Shown here one piece after another: positions 11,299 through 23,743 of a DNA stretch of 64,000 nucleotides; position 1 is the stretch's first letter, and every line of letters starts with the position of its first letter. This DNA is from Helianthus annuus. Its lineage: Eukaryota; Streptophyta; Magnoliopsida; Asterales; Asteraceae. The notes below the pieces were generated by a model that did not search any database, was not told where the DNA came from, and worked only from the letters and a program-made list of their open reading frames with translations. Location: NCBI RefSeq assembly GCF_002127325.2, contig NC_035433.2:87351350-87415349 (forward strand). The letters run 5' to 3'. The position numbers and the translations under genes are program-made.

Positions 11299-12881
11299 GG
11301 CTAAATTGCACTTTTCGTCCTTTATGTTTCAGGGTTTTTGCAGGCGCTGTCCTTTAAGTTTAAAAATTACACTCTATGTCCTTTATGTTTGCAACCTATA
11401 ACGGGCGGTGTCCTTTCTCATAAACCCAGTTAACTTTTTATGTTAAAACCCCTTGTCTCTCTCAACTTCAAACATGAGGGACCTTTTATGTAAAAAAGTG
11501 AAACATTCAAAAATAAAACAAAAGCATCAGCCGCCATCTTCTACGTTTATCCGGTCGGCAATTTCGCCGGATTCCGGCAACTCCGGAACCCCATTTCTAT
11601 GCTTTTTTCGGTCCGTTTCTTTCGCAATAAACATCATCTCCATCTTATAACAACTTAACAACGAAGTTTCAGCATGTATCTTGTTACTTCGACGGTAAGC
11701 ACTACCAATTCCGGCGCACCCGGAACCTTGTCTTCGTCTTTGAGTCGTTTCAACCCGTTTTTCTTGTGACAAATCCCTCGATTTGCCCTCTTTTGGGTTT
11801 GATTTGGAAATAGACTTGTGTTACAAGTTTAAGACTTTTTTAACAAGATTCTGGAAATAGACTTCTTCCCGTGACATAGCATCCGGGTCGATATCTTACA
11901 CACACCATAATAGATTCATAGTTCTAGAAAATGAACACACATCATTCATGTAGCTTAACAATTCCACTGTGGTTGAAAAACCCCTTATAACTATTTTCAT
12001 CTTAACTGTTATATAACTAGTCGCATATAAGATCATCTAAAATGTCACCAAAAGACTGCTTACTAAACCCTTAAATTTTGAGTTATTTAAAAAAAAATCT
12101 CATCCAACAATGAAACACAGCAACATAATGCAAACAAGATATAAGCAATTCAACCAATAAAGATTGCCTTATGTTCCAATAAAACACATAATCCAACCAT
12201 TTTCAGTAACTCGGATATTCAAAATACCATAATCCTAAAACCCCAAAAAAAAAACTTATCACCTAAAATTCCAGCATTACATCAAAATCCATAAACACCA
12301 GATTATGTAACTCAAACCCACATAGATCGATTGAATTAACATCAAAACAGACCTCATTGCACATCAAAATCAAGCCCTCTGTTAATCTTAACTCACAGAG
12401 GGCAAATCGTGTGTAATAGAGGGATTTGTCACAAGAAAAACGGGTTGAAACGACTCAAAGACGAAGACGGCTTTCCCTTGTGGTTTGAATCCAAAATCTC
12501 CAGCTAAAATGCCGAAATCGTCCATTTGAGGAAGCAGATCTGAGAATAGAGGTGTGGATGTTGAATGATTGAGGCGGTTATTGTTGGTGAAGTTGAATGA
12601 TGTGTGTGTATTGTAATATATAGATACAGAGTACAGAGATTTAGCTGAATGATTTGAAGAGATAAGGGGTTGGGGAAGACGGTAAAATTACACATATGGT
12701 CCTTGTTGTTTAGGAGCTTTACAAAAAGGGGTTTTAACATAAAAAGTTAACTGGGTTTATGAGAAAGGACACCGCCCGTTATAGGTTGCAAACATAAAGG
12801 ACATGGAGTGTAATTTTTAAACTTAAAGGACATCGCCTGCAAAAACCCTGAAACATAAAGGACGAAAAGTGCAATTTAGCC
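11299..12881. mobile_element. Pack-MULE-like element with 154 bp inverted ends
   Basis: The ends start GGCTAAATTGCACTTTTCGT and are near-perfect inverted copies of 154 bp (11299-11452 and 12728-12881). A perfect 9 bp target duplication, AAAAACAAA, lies at 11290-11298 and 12882-12890. These are diagnostic of the Mutator superfamily. A second inner inverted repeat (about 11726-11785 against 12397-12470) contains GTCGTTTCAACCCGTTTTTC. There is no transposase. Gene-like pieces sit in both halves. The end-block wording (GTCCTTTATGTTT, AAAGGACACCG) resembles the 927-2227 element, so the two may be relatives. Confidence 0.9.
12388..12525 (-). pseudogene. Captured 5' end of a host-like gene, possibly auxilin-like
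   Basis: On the minus strand an ATG at 12525 opens 45 codons starting MDDFGILAGDFGFKPQGK. Upstream (about 12526-12600) is a CT- and AC-rich stretch like a 5' UTR. The FGFKPQGK wording reminds me of the N-terminus of plant auxilin-like J-domain proteins, recalled rather than checked. After PQGK the reading frame passes into the element's inner inverted repeat and stops, so only the first few codons can be host-derived. It cannot encode a full protein. Confidence 0.35.
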
Positions 12882-12890
12882 AAAAACAAA

Positions 12891-13251
12891 CACATTGCAG
12901 ACTCAAACGTCTGCGCATGGCCTGCGTGGAGCAGACATAAGAGGTCATGAAGTATTTTTCACAAGAAACAATAATAACACATGCTCGTAAGTAAGCTGAA
13001 GAGTCAAACTTGAACTATTGATTAGCTTTTAATTGCTCATATCACTAATTTTCAAGTATACGGTTAGGATCAAATACAGAGTCTCCTAAAAATAAGAAGG
13101 GTATCAAACATACTCCAGTTGATCTGGCGACATTGGAACCGTCTCTTCGAACTCTACGATATGATATTTTAGGTTTTTGGTTTTAGATGTTTAGTTGGTA
13201 GATTTTAGACTTTTTGTTTACATTATTGTATCTTTTTATTTATGATTGTGT
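12891..13251. other. Intergenic, nothing recognised
   Basis: It begins with GCAGACTCAAACGTCTGCGC, a short inverted repeat, then continues as AT-rich sequence with no ORF. Confidence 0.5.
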
Positions 13252-14997
13252 TGATGTGTGCAAAATGCAACATATAAATTACATCAATTGTGGCATAAAA
13301 CTAACCCTTTTTTTAGTACTAATGTTGGAAAAAAAGTGTGTTTTTGTCTTCCTTTTGTATTTTCAGGATTAAATGAGCTCAATTGAACAAAAGAAGCAAA
13401 AAGACAGCTAAATCTAACATAAATACAAGAAAGGGAATAAACGTGGCATGCCCGACCCCTCGACAGCATCCTCTCAAGCAAAAACAAGAGAACAGAATGC
13501 TGAACACGCCCCGTGCTCAATGAGCACGGGGGCGTGCCCATGTCTGTAGAAAAGACAAAGCTGTAGAAGCTTCTATCACCCACCACGGGGGCGTGCCCAG
13601 CGAACACGGGGCCGTGGTCAACTCTAAGATTCGCAGAATCTGAGGAAATCTTGATAGTACAGATACGCTTCTGCACACGGGGTCGTGACCAGCGGACTGG
13701 GGGGCGTGGTCAACTAATGCATACAAACTGCAATTAATGAAGAAAGAGAAGATGGGTGGACACGGGGCCATGCCCAATGGACACGGGGCCGTGTCCGGGC
13801 TTCTGTGCAGGCTATAAATAGGGGAGCTTGGCTCACTTGCAAATCATCTCTTGGCAAACCACCTCTCTCACACTTTACCCACACTCCACCACCACCACAA
13901 CACCATCATCCACCACCATCATCCATCATCCATCATAGAGTGTGTGAGTAGTCTCGGGATCCAAGATTGATCGTAAGAGTTCTTGATAATCAAAGGCCAT
14001 GTTTGCCTAAGTCTCTTACATCACTTGGTGAAGACAAGCATTTAGTGTAATACTTTTTATTTTTAATCTTTTCGCACTTTTTATTTGGTTATGTATTAAT
14101 GACTTTAATAACTAGTTTCTTATGTTGAAGGTGAATCTTCCTTATCATTTGTCCGTGGTGTCTTGGCATTATTTTACTGTCTATATAAAATAAAAGATTT
14201 TCACCATTCATATCTCCACGGTCTATATGGAGATATGTTGGCTACCTGGTCGGGGGTTAAGGGAATGGTTTGGTAAGAGTCTTGCCTTGTTAAATGTATA
14301 GATCCTGCAAGGACCTGGGTCAAATTTAGTAGGACCTCCTTCAATACCCACTGGTATTGGATGGCGGGGGTCCAAACTCTTTGATCCCCTCATATGTAAG
14401 CTACTATTAAAACTTTAACCCGGCTACTTAGGACTGTATCCCTGCTGACTCAGACTACTTAGCCAAGGGTAACGTCACCTTCAAAAGAGAGGCCTATCAC
14501 ATTACGCATTAATAACTTAATTAATTATCTTTCAATAATCTGACCCTTTAGGATTGTATCCTTGCTGACTCAAACTACTGGGTTGAGGGTAACGTCACCT
14601 TCAAAAGAGGGGCCTACTACAATAACTAAGATAATCTCTTAAAAAGTGCAAAAAGTGCGGAAATCATCAAAGGTTACACTAAAGGCAAGTCGGATCCAAG
14701 TGATTTATCTTGTCTATATGTTTTTATTTTTTTTTTTCAGTATTTTAGTTTTTATAAAACCTTTTTCTAAATTTTTTCTTTGATTAGACGTTGAGGATAA
14801 ACCGGTATTAAAAGCTCTTGTGTCATTGGACGACCTCGGTATCTTACCAACACTATATTACGCTCACGATGGGTGCACTTGCCCATATGTGTGTTTAGTG
14901 TTAGTAAATATCGTGTTTTATAAATTTAAAACTTGACTAAAGTGGTTAAAAGGGGCTAAAAATATACATAAAAATATAGTACACCACACACGCATCA
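13252..14997 (+). mobile_element. Solo LTR, Ty3/gypsy (possibly Athila-type)
   Basis: Ends are TGATGTGTGCAAAATGC and CACACACGCATCA. GTGT is present on both outer sides (13248-13251 and 14998-15001), compatible with a 4-5 bp duplication. A TATA box, TATAAATA, lies at 13813-13820, giving plus orientation. Upstream of it are repeated CACGGGGCCGTG-type palindromes (13513-13800). An imperfect direct repeat of about 120 bp (near 14420-14500 and 14540-14620) shares GGTAACGTCACCTTCAAAAG. No internal region follows. The lineage assignment is recognition only. Confidence 0.7.
13513..13800. repeat. CACGGGG palindrome cluster upstream of an LTR TATA box
   Basis: At least eight copies of a CACGGGGNCGTGNCCA-like unit occur, several fully palindromic as CACGGGGCCGTG. 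They sit within 300 bp upstream of the TATAAATA at 13813. Spacing is irregular. Confidence 0.85.
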
Positions 14998-15995
14998 GTG
15001 TCTTTTCTATATTTGCGTCATTGTGTTTTTTTATGACTCATTATCTCTTTTTTTTTCGACATTGTATTATATTTTGCTCGACATTGTGTTATATTTTGCG
15101 ATCCATTGTGTCTTTGTACACTTCCTATTTTTAGGAACCTTTGTAGAATAACTCTACCCTATTGAGCTTTGTATATAAATTTAAAAATTTTGGCAACATG
15201 AATCATGAATAAATACAACAATCTCAAACTCTTTTAAAATCCACAAATGATCCTTTTGCATGTAAATTCGAAAAGTTATTCCAATAAATGGTGTTTCAAG
15301 TTAACAATCTTTGTGGTGTTACTTGAAACGACTAATTGGTTTAGTGGATGGCAAAAGAATAGACTTGTTTTTGTCTATATGTCACGAGTTTAGCTCGAGA
15401 CAACTCAAGCTCAAACTTGAGCTTTATAGCTTTAGAAGCATTAACCTCGAGCTATATTAGAATGGGAGTCAACTCGAGTCGTTTACGCAACAATATACAA
15501 AAACATTTACGATTTCCCTTTTTTAGAACAAGACAAGCATCAACTGGAATAAACATATTCTTTTTAACGGTGGCATTATATTACAAAACGAAACAACACT
15601 ACATGCCAGAAGCTAGAAACATACAAAAAGAAACGACATTAAAGAATAATAAACAATAAAAATGTCAAACATGACACATAACTATCAGGTTAAATTAACA
15701 GCCATTGAGCTGTTACCGAATAACTAATCATTATTATTGCATTATTATTCTGATGAACCTTTGAATATGGAAATAGACCCAATTTTGTTTAACAACTGTA
15801 AGTTGGGTGTTAAATAATGAAAAATAAACCAAAGAAGTGAAACTTATATTTGCTTCCTAGTTTCCTACCATGTGATGTGATCAATGATCACAATATAACA
15901 TCATAAGTTCATAACACACCTAATACCATATTATCAAGTAAATATAATTCTATATATTCTTTATTTCTTTTATATATAATCTATATATAGACACA
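14998..15995. other. Intergenic, nothing recognised
   Basis: AT-rich sequence. An 80-codon ORF (15417-15659) lacks any domain and starts on a non-ATG codon, so it is not called. A short microsatellite-like TATATA stretch lies near 15950-15990. Confidence 0.55.
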
Positions 15996-16399
15996 GGTTT
16001 AGGATCCTGTAAAAAATGACATGTGAGAAGTGTAAGAAAGCATAGGAATTGACATGTACACATCAAGTTTTGGACTTAGGCATGATGTTTTGGGTTATTT
16101 TGACAAGAAAAACATCAAAGATAACAATTTAAGACACAATGCAATGAATTTTACCCTTAAAAGTTAAAACACCATGCCAAGAACGTTTGGTAGTGTGTTT
16201 TAAGTGTTAATTAGTGTGTTTTAGTTATGTCTTAAATTTCATGCTTAGAATTCATTGCATCGTGTCTTATTTTGTGTTTTTTTTTTATCAAAACAACACA
16301 AAACATCATGTCTAAGTTCAAAACATGATGCCTACATGTCAATTCCTATGCCTTCTCACACTTCTCATGTTAAAAGTCTTTTTTACAGTAACCTCACCC
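15996..16399. mobile_element. MITE, Mutator-type, 10 bp target duplication
   Basis: The inverted ends share CATAGGAATTGACATGTA and GAGAAGTGTAAGAA-type blocks over about 65 bp. An identical 10 bp sequence, TATAGACACA, flanks the element at 15986-15995 and 16400-16409. Inner inverted blocks (CATGATGTTTT against AAAACATCATG) extend the foldback. There is no coding capacity. Confidence 0.85.
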
Positions 16400-16517
16400 T
16401 ATAGACACATACACTGTAAATGAGTTATGTATGTATTATCCTGTGATTTTATAAATGGCAACTTTAGAAAACAAAAATCTAATAGAAGACAATAAATTAG
16501 AGTTTTTAAACTTTTAA

Positions 16518-16518
<1 letters not shown>

Positions 16519-16589
<71 letters not shown>
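16519..16589. repeat. TA dinucleotide microsatellite
   Basis: An uninterrupted alternating TA run of about 71 bp. Confidence 0.98.
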
Positions 16590-16593
<4 letters not shown>

Positions 16594-17000
16594 CTATTGA
16601 TAAAACTCGTAGTTAGAAAAATAGTAAAACGCTGTAATTTACTATCTAATATAAAAAAGATTTTTTTAAGTTATAAACTATAAAATCACAAGATAATATA
16701 TACATAATTCTTTTATAGTATTTAAACCGTTGCATTATAGTTAACAGCATGCCAAAATAAGATTAAATGCTGCTTGGTTATTGGTATCTAAAGTTGCAAA
16801 ATAACAAAAAAAAGAATATACATATATATTCAATCATTTTTTTTGACTGGGTCATAAATCATTTTTTTAATCGTCTTATAGCTTTAAGGTTAAAAAGTAA
16901 TAGATTATAAGTCAAACTAAAACCCGAGTTACTAGGATGACTTTGGTTAACCTTTTATAATATTTTAGTTGACTTTTACTATTAGTTAAAAAAAATATAC

Positions 17001-17328
17001 AGTAAATTGCAAAATCGTCGCTAAGGTTTGGGTGTGTTTGCCAGTTTCATACAAAACAACTTTTTTATACCATATTGCCTCTCACTTTTGTGATTTTTTG
17101 TCATTTTCATCCAAACGTCAAACTTTTTTGCTAAAATCGACCTTGAGATTTGAGATTTTTTGTCATTTTCATCCAAATATTTGACAGAAAATATAAAGTA
17201 AATTAGACATTTTGATGAAAATGGCAAAAAATCCCAAAAGTGAAGAGAAATATTGTACAAAAAAAATGTTTTAGATGAAACTGGCAAACACGCCCAAACA
17301 TCAGGAACCATGATTCTGGCAATTTACT
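17001..17328. mobile_element. Foldback MITE upstream of the receptor kinase
   Basis: The ends are inverted copies, AGTAAATTGCAAAATC on the left and GAATCATGATT-type decay on the right before CAATTTACT. Subterminal TGTTTGCCAGTTTCAT is repeated in inverse. An inner unit with TTTTTTGTCATTTTCATCCAAA occurs twice in direct orientation and once inverted. No clear target duplication was found. It lies about 200 bp upstream of the probable promoter of the kinase gene. Confidence 0.65.
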
Positions 17329-17522
17329 CAAAAAAAAAACAAAAAGAAATTCAAAATATAGAAAGGAACCTGCTAGCTTCTCTGTATCTTCATGTGTGTA
17401 AACAACCCATTGAAATCTCAATCCTTCAAACATTTGTTTTCTCACACTTTTTTGCAACTTGTTATAAAGCATTGAATTCTGCCACACAAATTTATTAAAT
17501 TTGATGAATCCAACCACACACA

Positions 17523-17530
17523 TTTATAAG
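17523..17530 (+). promoter_or_regulatory. Probable TATA box of the LRR receptor kinase
   Basis: TTTATAAG lies about 105 bp before the ATG, followed by a pyrimidine-rich patch (TCATCTTCTCCTCTCC near 17562-17577) typical of plant core promoters. The transcription start is inferred near 17555. Confidence 0.5.
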
Positions 17531-17632
17531 CCTTATCCCAATCTCTGCAAACTTCAATCATCATCTTCTCCTCTCCAAAATTTGACTATAAACTACACAA
17601 CTTTGAGCATGAAAACAGCTTAAAAAACCATC

Positions 17633-20600
17633 ATGAATCTTCTCTTCTATATTGCATTTGTTTCTTTGCTACCCTTAAAGACCACATCAACATCAACAAC
17701 ACAAGCAGAAGCACTTATTAAATGGAAGCATACCTTATCATCATCTCCATCTTCAATGAATTCTTGGTCTTCAAGAAACATTCAGAATCTTTGCAACTGG
17801 ACCGGTGTTACGTGCAATGAAGGCAGTACAATCTCCACGATTAGCCTCTCGGGTTCATCGATTTCGGGTACATTAACATCTTTTCAGTTTTCTTCATTCC
17901 CAAATCTGACCCGTTTCGACTTAAACAATAACCAAGTTAGCGGTGTCATCCCATCCGCCATTCGCAACCTCTCGAGCATTGTCTACTTGGATTTGAGCTC
18001 GAATCTTTTCGAAGGTGAAATCTCACATGAGATTGGAAGGCTAACACAGTTAAGATATCTTGATCTTAATAATAATAATTTTAATGGTGCTATCCCAGTT
18101 CAAATAAGCAATCTTCAAAAGGTATGGTACTTGAATCTTGGAGGGAATTACTTGACTGATCCAAACTGGTCTGACTTTTCATCTATGCCAGCGTTGACTT
18201 TTCTCAATCTTTACCTCAATGAACTTGAAAATGGATTCCCAGAATTCATTCTCAACTCCAAGAAGTTGACTTTTCTTGATTTGTCAGTTAACAAATTGAA
18301 TGGCTCTATACCAGAATCATTATTCACCAATTTGTTAAATCTTGAGTACCTTATTCTCACTAATAATTTGTTTCAAGGTGAATTGTCACCAAACTTTTAC
18401 AATTTGAAAAAATTGAAGGAGCTTAGACTGGGAACCAACAAGTTTTCAGGCGCGGTTTTTAAAGATTTCGATTTATTCCCTAATCTTGAGGTGATTGAAT
18501 TGTTTGAAAATTCGTTTGGAGGGACAATACCTTCTTCTATAGGTCGGCTTCAAAATCTTCGGTACCTCGATCTCCACTCGAACCAACTCAATTCTTCGAT
18601 TCCTTATGAGCTTGGATTCTGTTCGAATATTACATTCTTGGCGCTCGCTGGAAACTCGTTTACTGGCGAGTTGCCAATGTCTTTATCCAATCTGACCTTG
18701 ATTACTAATCTTGGTATCTCTGAAAATAACTTTTCTGGTGAAATTTCTTCGGATTTCGTCACAAACTGGACCAAATTGGTCTCTTTACAGGTTCAAAATA
18801 ATCTCTTCACCGGTACAATCCCACGAGAGATTGGTCTGTTGTCGGATCTCGAAGTTCTTTTTCTATACAACAATACTTTCACTGGCCACATCCCTTTGGA
18901 GATTGGAAACTTGGAGAGTCTTCGACAACTGGATCTCTCTGGCAACCAGATTTCGGGCTCAATACCCGCTACAATCGGAAACTTGGTTAACCTTGAATCA
19001 ATGCAGCTTTTTTCCAATAATCTCAATGGAATTGTTCCACCGGAGATCGGAAATTTGACTTCATTGAAAAAGTTTGACATCAACACCAACCAATTAAGCG
19101 GAGAGTTGCCGCATACTCTCTCAAATCTTTCCAACCTGGAGTTACTTTCGGTGTTTAGCAATCGTTTCACAGGCGGTATTCCTGCGGAATTGGGCAAGAA
19201 CAATCCGTTGTTATCAACCGTAAGCTTTTCAAACAACAGTTTCTCCGGAGAACTACCTTCGGGTTTGTGCAGTGGTTTCCGGTTTGAAACTTTCACCGTG
19301 AATGGCAATAACTTCACAGGGTTGTTACCGGATTGCTTAAAGAACTGCACGAGCCTACGTCGAATCAGGCTGGATGGAAACCAGTTCTATGGGGACATTT
19401 CACAAGTATTTGGTGTGCATCCGAATCTTACATTCATCATACTCGGTGATAATCAATTCACAGGTGAAATCAATCCCGCGTTTGGAAATTTCCAAAACTT
19501 GTTAGCTCTACAACTGGAAAAGAACCGAATCTCCGGAAATATCCCTCCAGAGCTTGGAGATTTGCAACGGTTAGGCGCTCTACGGCTAGATTGGAACCAA
19601 CTTTTCGGCGAAATCCCAAGCGAACTTGGAAAATTACACAATTTGTATAATCTCAATCTCAGCAACAATCTATTAAGCGGACGAATCCCTCAAAGTTTCG
19701 GCAACTTAACAAGTCTCCAAGATTTCGATCTATCCACAAACAATCTCAACGGAAGCATACCGGCAACAATAGGAAATTGTGCAAGGTTAACAAGCTTAAA
19801 CTTGAGCAACAATGATTTATCAGGAGAAGTACCATCTCAAATCGGAAACTTATTCGGATTAAACTATCTGTTAGATCTAAGCAGCAATTCGTTCTCCGGA
19901 AGAATTCCTGAAGATCTATCAAAACTCAACACACTCCAAACCCTCAACCTCTCACACAACAACTTCTCGGGTCAAATACCTCAATCGATAGCTACATCCA
20001 TGATTAGTTTGCAAGCAATCGATCTCTCGTACAACAATCTCTCAGGTCCGGTTCCTGACGCAGGTGTATTCAAACAAGCACCCGCAGCATCCTTTACCGG
20101 AAATCCATATCTATGTGGATCCGATAAAGGATTATCTCCGTGTAACATCAAAAGCACACCAAGGAAACCTAGAGATGATAAACTGATCATTGCGGTTCTT
20201 CTACCGGTTCTCAGTGTCGTTTTGATAGTAACCGCGGTTGCTATCTTCTGCATAGTTACTCGAAGAAGATCAAACAATAACGACGAAGAGTCTACCAGTA
20301 ATACAACGGTTAGAAACTCCGAATCGCTTGTTTGGGAGCAAGACGGTAAGTTTACGTTCAGTGATATCGTGAAAGCGACAAGTAACTTCGACGAGAAGTA
20401 TTGCATTGGCAAAGGAAGCTTCGGAAGTGTGTACAAGGCGAAGTTACCTACCGGACAGATCGTAGCGGTGAAACAGATGAAAACGACGAATACTGATGAA
20501 GTTCCGGCGAAAAATAAGAAGAGTTTCGAGAACGAAATACGAGCATTAACGGAAGTTCGTCACCGGAATATTATTAAACTGTATGGTTACTGTTGTAAAG

Positions 20601-21402
20601 ATGGCGGGATGTATTTGGTGTATGAATATATGGAGAAGGGTAGTTTGGGAAATTTGCTTTATGGTTTAGAGGCAACATTGAAGTTGGATTGGGTTACTAG
20701 GGTTAAAATTGTGCAAGATCTTGCACATGCTTTAGCTTACTTGCATCATGATTGCAATCCTCCTATTGTTCATCGCGACGTCTCGATAAATAATGTTTTA
20801 CTCGAGTCTGATATGGTCCCGCGGTTGGCGGATTTTGGGACGGCTAAGTTGTTGGATCCGGAGTCGAGTAATTGGACTGGCGTTGCTGGATCGTACGGTT
20901 ACATGGCACCAGGTATTTATCCTTATACGAACCTTTTATATTTCAAAAACGCGTATCTAAACACCAAGGGTTAGTTTACTAAACATGTCACTTATGGTTG
21001 TACTTTATGTTTTATGTTTTAGAACTTGCACTCACGATGAAGGTTACAGAGAAATGTGACGTTTACAGCTTTGGAGTTGTGACGTTTGAGATTATGATGG
21101 GGAGACATCCCGGTGAGCTTTTAACGTCTCTACAATCATCAAACCCGAGCTCAACCTCCCCAGACGATCTAGTTCTTTTGTTGAAAGATATCCTAGACGG
21201 AAGGCTTTTGCCTCCGACAGATGAGGAAGCTGAACAAGTAGCGCGTGTACTTAATGTTGCTCTAGCTTGTACTCGTGTTTCACCTGAGTCAAGACCTTCA
21301 ATGCGCACCGTCGCTCAAGAATTGTCGGCTAGTACTCAACCACAACTAGGCGAGCATTTGAACAAGATTAGACCGGAAAAGTTATTAAGCTTCGAAGAAT
21401 AG
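17633..21402 (+). CDS. LRR receptor-like serine/threonine kinase, MIK2-like
   Basis: Two exons, 17633-20912 and 21023-21402, give 1219 aa. The 110 bp intron (GT 20913, AG 21022) interrupts the APE motif of the activation segment: AP is in exon 1 and the Glu codon is split. Domains in order are a signal peptide (about 1-23), an N-terminal LRR cap with a CNWTGVTC motif, about two dozen leucine-rich repeats of the LxxNxLxGxIP type (about 70-830), a transmembrane helix (about 850-874) followed by RRR, then the kinase. Visible kinase features are the loop [11 protein letters not shown] (about 925), the VAVK lysine (about 944), HRD (about 1046), DFG (about 1067), and the exon 2 DVYSFGV and RP motifs. 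All catalytic residues are present. The architecture fits the MIK2-type cell-surface receptors, which perceive extracellular peptides at the plasma membrane. The ligand of this copy is unknown. Confidence 0.93.
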
Positions 21403-22371
21403 TATAAGCATCAATATTTTTAAATCATTGTACATAGAACATACAATTAGTTAAAATATATGTTGTTCTTTTGCCAAATTTTAAAAGTTCAAAATTATCT
21501 TACCCACAATACTCTATACCTTATACCGTATATATCGAATGAATATATAATTTCAATACAATTTAACCTATAACGAAATAATTATTATAATTTATAATTG
21601 AAGAACTGTTTATATTGTATATTCATAACTATATAAAGTAAATTTGGTATCCTTACAATTACTGAAATTGTTGTATTTTACCTAACTAACTTGATTGCTG
21701 AATTTAAAGTCAAAGTCAACCTAAGAAGGCAACAAGCTTCATTGACTTTTTCTTGTCGCTATCCCATCGAAAGTCAACTTAGTAATTATTATACGCGTCC
21801 AAACATAAAATAAAACAGAAAATGGGTATGTAAAGTCAAATGTACAAAATGAAAACAAGACATTGGTAGCAAAGTCAAGGAAAACAAAAGCATTGAAATG
21901 AGTGAGTGAGTGGTGTAAAATTGGAAAATAGTTTACTTGAGTTTAAAAGATTCATATATAGATCAACCACATAGAAAAGAGGCTGGCTTGACAAGAGTCT
22001 TGTACCAAGCATACGTATGTGAGCCATTGATCTTCCAAGATGGCTCAAAGTAATTCAGTGACATTTTTGTAAATATGGGATTCAAATAATTGAATAAACA
22101 AATAGCAAAAGGGTATTCTGGTCATTTCCCGCTTGCAGCTGCTACGTCAATGTCACTTTGAGCCATGAGAACGCCTAGGGACCCTCAAAATGAAATGCTT
22201 GGAAGATCGTTGAGCTACGAGAATATCCATAATGTCAAATGTCCGTTCATGGTGACACCATTAAAATCGCAAGTATCATTTAGCAACATTGGAAGAAGAT
22301 TTACCAAAAAGCATACAGCCTAACAGTATCAAGGTGTGTACATAATGATGTTCCTATCCAAGTGGTTGATA
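21403..22371. other. Intergenic downstream of the receptor kinase
   Basis: It contains the 3' UTR of the kinase gene and AT-rich spacer. About 22040-22168 holds a small inverted repeat (ATGGCTCAAAGT and ACTTTGAGCCAT arms) that may be a decayed MITE. No gene is seen. Confidence 0.5.
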
Positions 22372-22379
22372 GTTCTAGT

Positions 22380-22583
22380 TAGGGATGAGTACGGCATCCG
22401 TTCCGTACCAAAAAAGGGGAAAAGTGGGTACCGTTACCGGTACAGAATATACTGGTTTGGTACCGGTATTTACCAGTGTTTTACCCGTAAATACCGGTAC
22501 CGGTACCGAAAAACGGGGAAAGTAGGTACCGATACCAAATATACCCGGTACGGTTCAGTACCGGTACCAAATGCTCATCCCTA
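22380..22583. mobile_element. hAT-like MITE
   Basis: Termini are TAGGGATGAG and CTCATCCCTA. The 8 bp flanks GTTCTAGT (22372-22379) and GTCCTAGC (22584-22591) match at six of eight positions. The interior is built from many TACCGGTAC palindromes. The ORF across it is an artefact of the repeat. Confidence 0.7.
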
Positions 22584-22700
22584 GTCCTAGCCTTGTATTG
22601 GACACATGTATAGATTTAAGAGTATGATTAGAGAATGTATGAATTAAGCAGTTAGTCGTTACATAAAAGTTAATAGAAGATTTCAAGCAAAAGAGTGACC

Positions 22701-23441
22701 TGTGTTTAAAAAAGCGCGCTTAAAGCGAGCGTGAAGCGCTGAAGCGCTGGAAAAAACGCTTTTTTTGGTCTGAGGCGTTACATTACGTGAAGCGATGTGA
22801 AGCGAGCTTTAAGCGGCGAAGCGATGAAGTTGTGAAGCGACGCTCCAGCCAATCAGATCACCATTTGGGCCATTTTTTAAGCCCAACAGTCTTTACAAGG
22901 TACATATCGACCTTATATCGACGATATAGCGACTTCCTATGTGAAATCCGGCGACGGAGTTGCTTTCAGCCGGAAACCAGGAAGAAGGGGGAAGAAGAAG
23001 AAGAAGAAGAGAGATGCTGAGAGCGGTTGCGTGTCTGTCTTTTAGGCTTTTAGGGTTTTTATAAGTTAAGGTTTTTAAACATTTAACCCCTCTATCTTTC
23101 ATTAGTTTACATTCAGTCCCTGAAACTTCTAACTTTTTACTTAAAAAGTGTAAAGATAGTTTGTCTATTTAAACATTTAACCCCCTCTATCTTCAGTAGT
23201 TTACATTTGGTCCTTAAACTTTTTAATTTATGCATAAAAGTACAAAATTAACATTATAAAATACATATATATAATATGGATAGCTATTTTTTATACATAT
23301 ATATAAAATTAACATTATATATAATTATATATAATATGGAGCGCTTCGTATACGTGAAGCTCTCGCTTCGCGCTTGAAGCTTCGCTTAAAGCTTTTGGAA
23401 CCAAAACGCTTCGGAGCGCTTCGCGCTTTTTTAAACCAAGG
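22701..23441. mobile_element. Foldback element with GCGCTT-rich inverted ends
   Basis: The left end TGTGTTTAAAAAAGCGCG and right end CGCGCTTTTTTAAACCA are inverted copies, followed inward by many AAGCGC and GCGCTTC words. The 8 bp flanks GAGTGACC (22693-22700) and GAGTGACG (23442-23449) match at seven of eight positions, favouring a hAT-type element. The middle (about 22850-23030) holds a short GAAGAA run and a piece that might be a captured coding fragment, but nothing is recognisable. Confidence 0.7.
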
Positions 23442-23743
23442 GAGTGACGTCATCCTGACCATCATGATTGTGTACTTATTGTGTTAATGCACAAAGTGCA
23501 AATCAAAGTAGCTCTTGTTCAAGGCATATGTACAGTACAAGTAATCAATGCAGTGATGCAGTGTGGACCAAGTGTAGGTGCAGCTTTGGCCAATAACATC
23601 AATAAAAAAACTATGTTTATAAGGCCATTCATCATTTAAACTGCTTATTAAGCAAAATAAATATAGAAAAAATCAGTTAAATACTAAACACTTTGATCCC
23701 TTGTCATCATAAACTTATAAAACCTTGCTGATAATATAGGTTT

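Noticed and set aside
13284..13777. Two minus-strand ORFs of 130 and 86 codons
   Set aside because: They lie in an LTR over the CACGGGG palindrome cluster and run against its orientation.
13513..13800. CRISPR-like palindromic repeats
   Set aside because: Spacing is irregular, the repeats vary, there are no unique equal-length spacers, and the sequence is a plant LTR.
18711..20436. ORFs in other frames inside the receptor kinase
   Set aside because: They are shadows of the leucine-rich repeat coding sequence.
22336..22584. 82-codon ORF rich in Tyr and Arg
   Set aside because: It is a reading of the TACCGGTAC palindromes in a hAT-like MITE.
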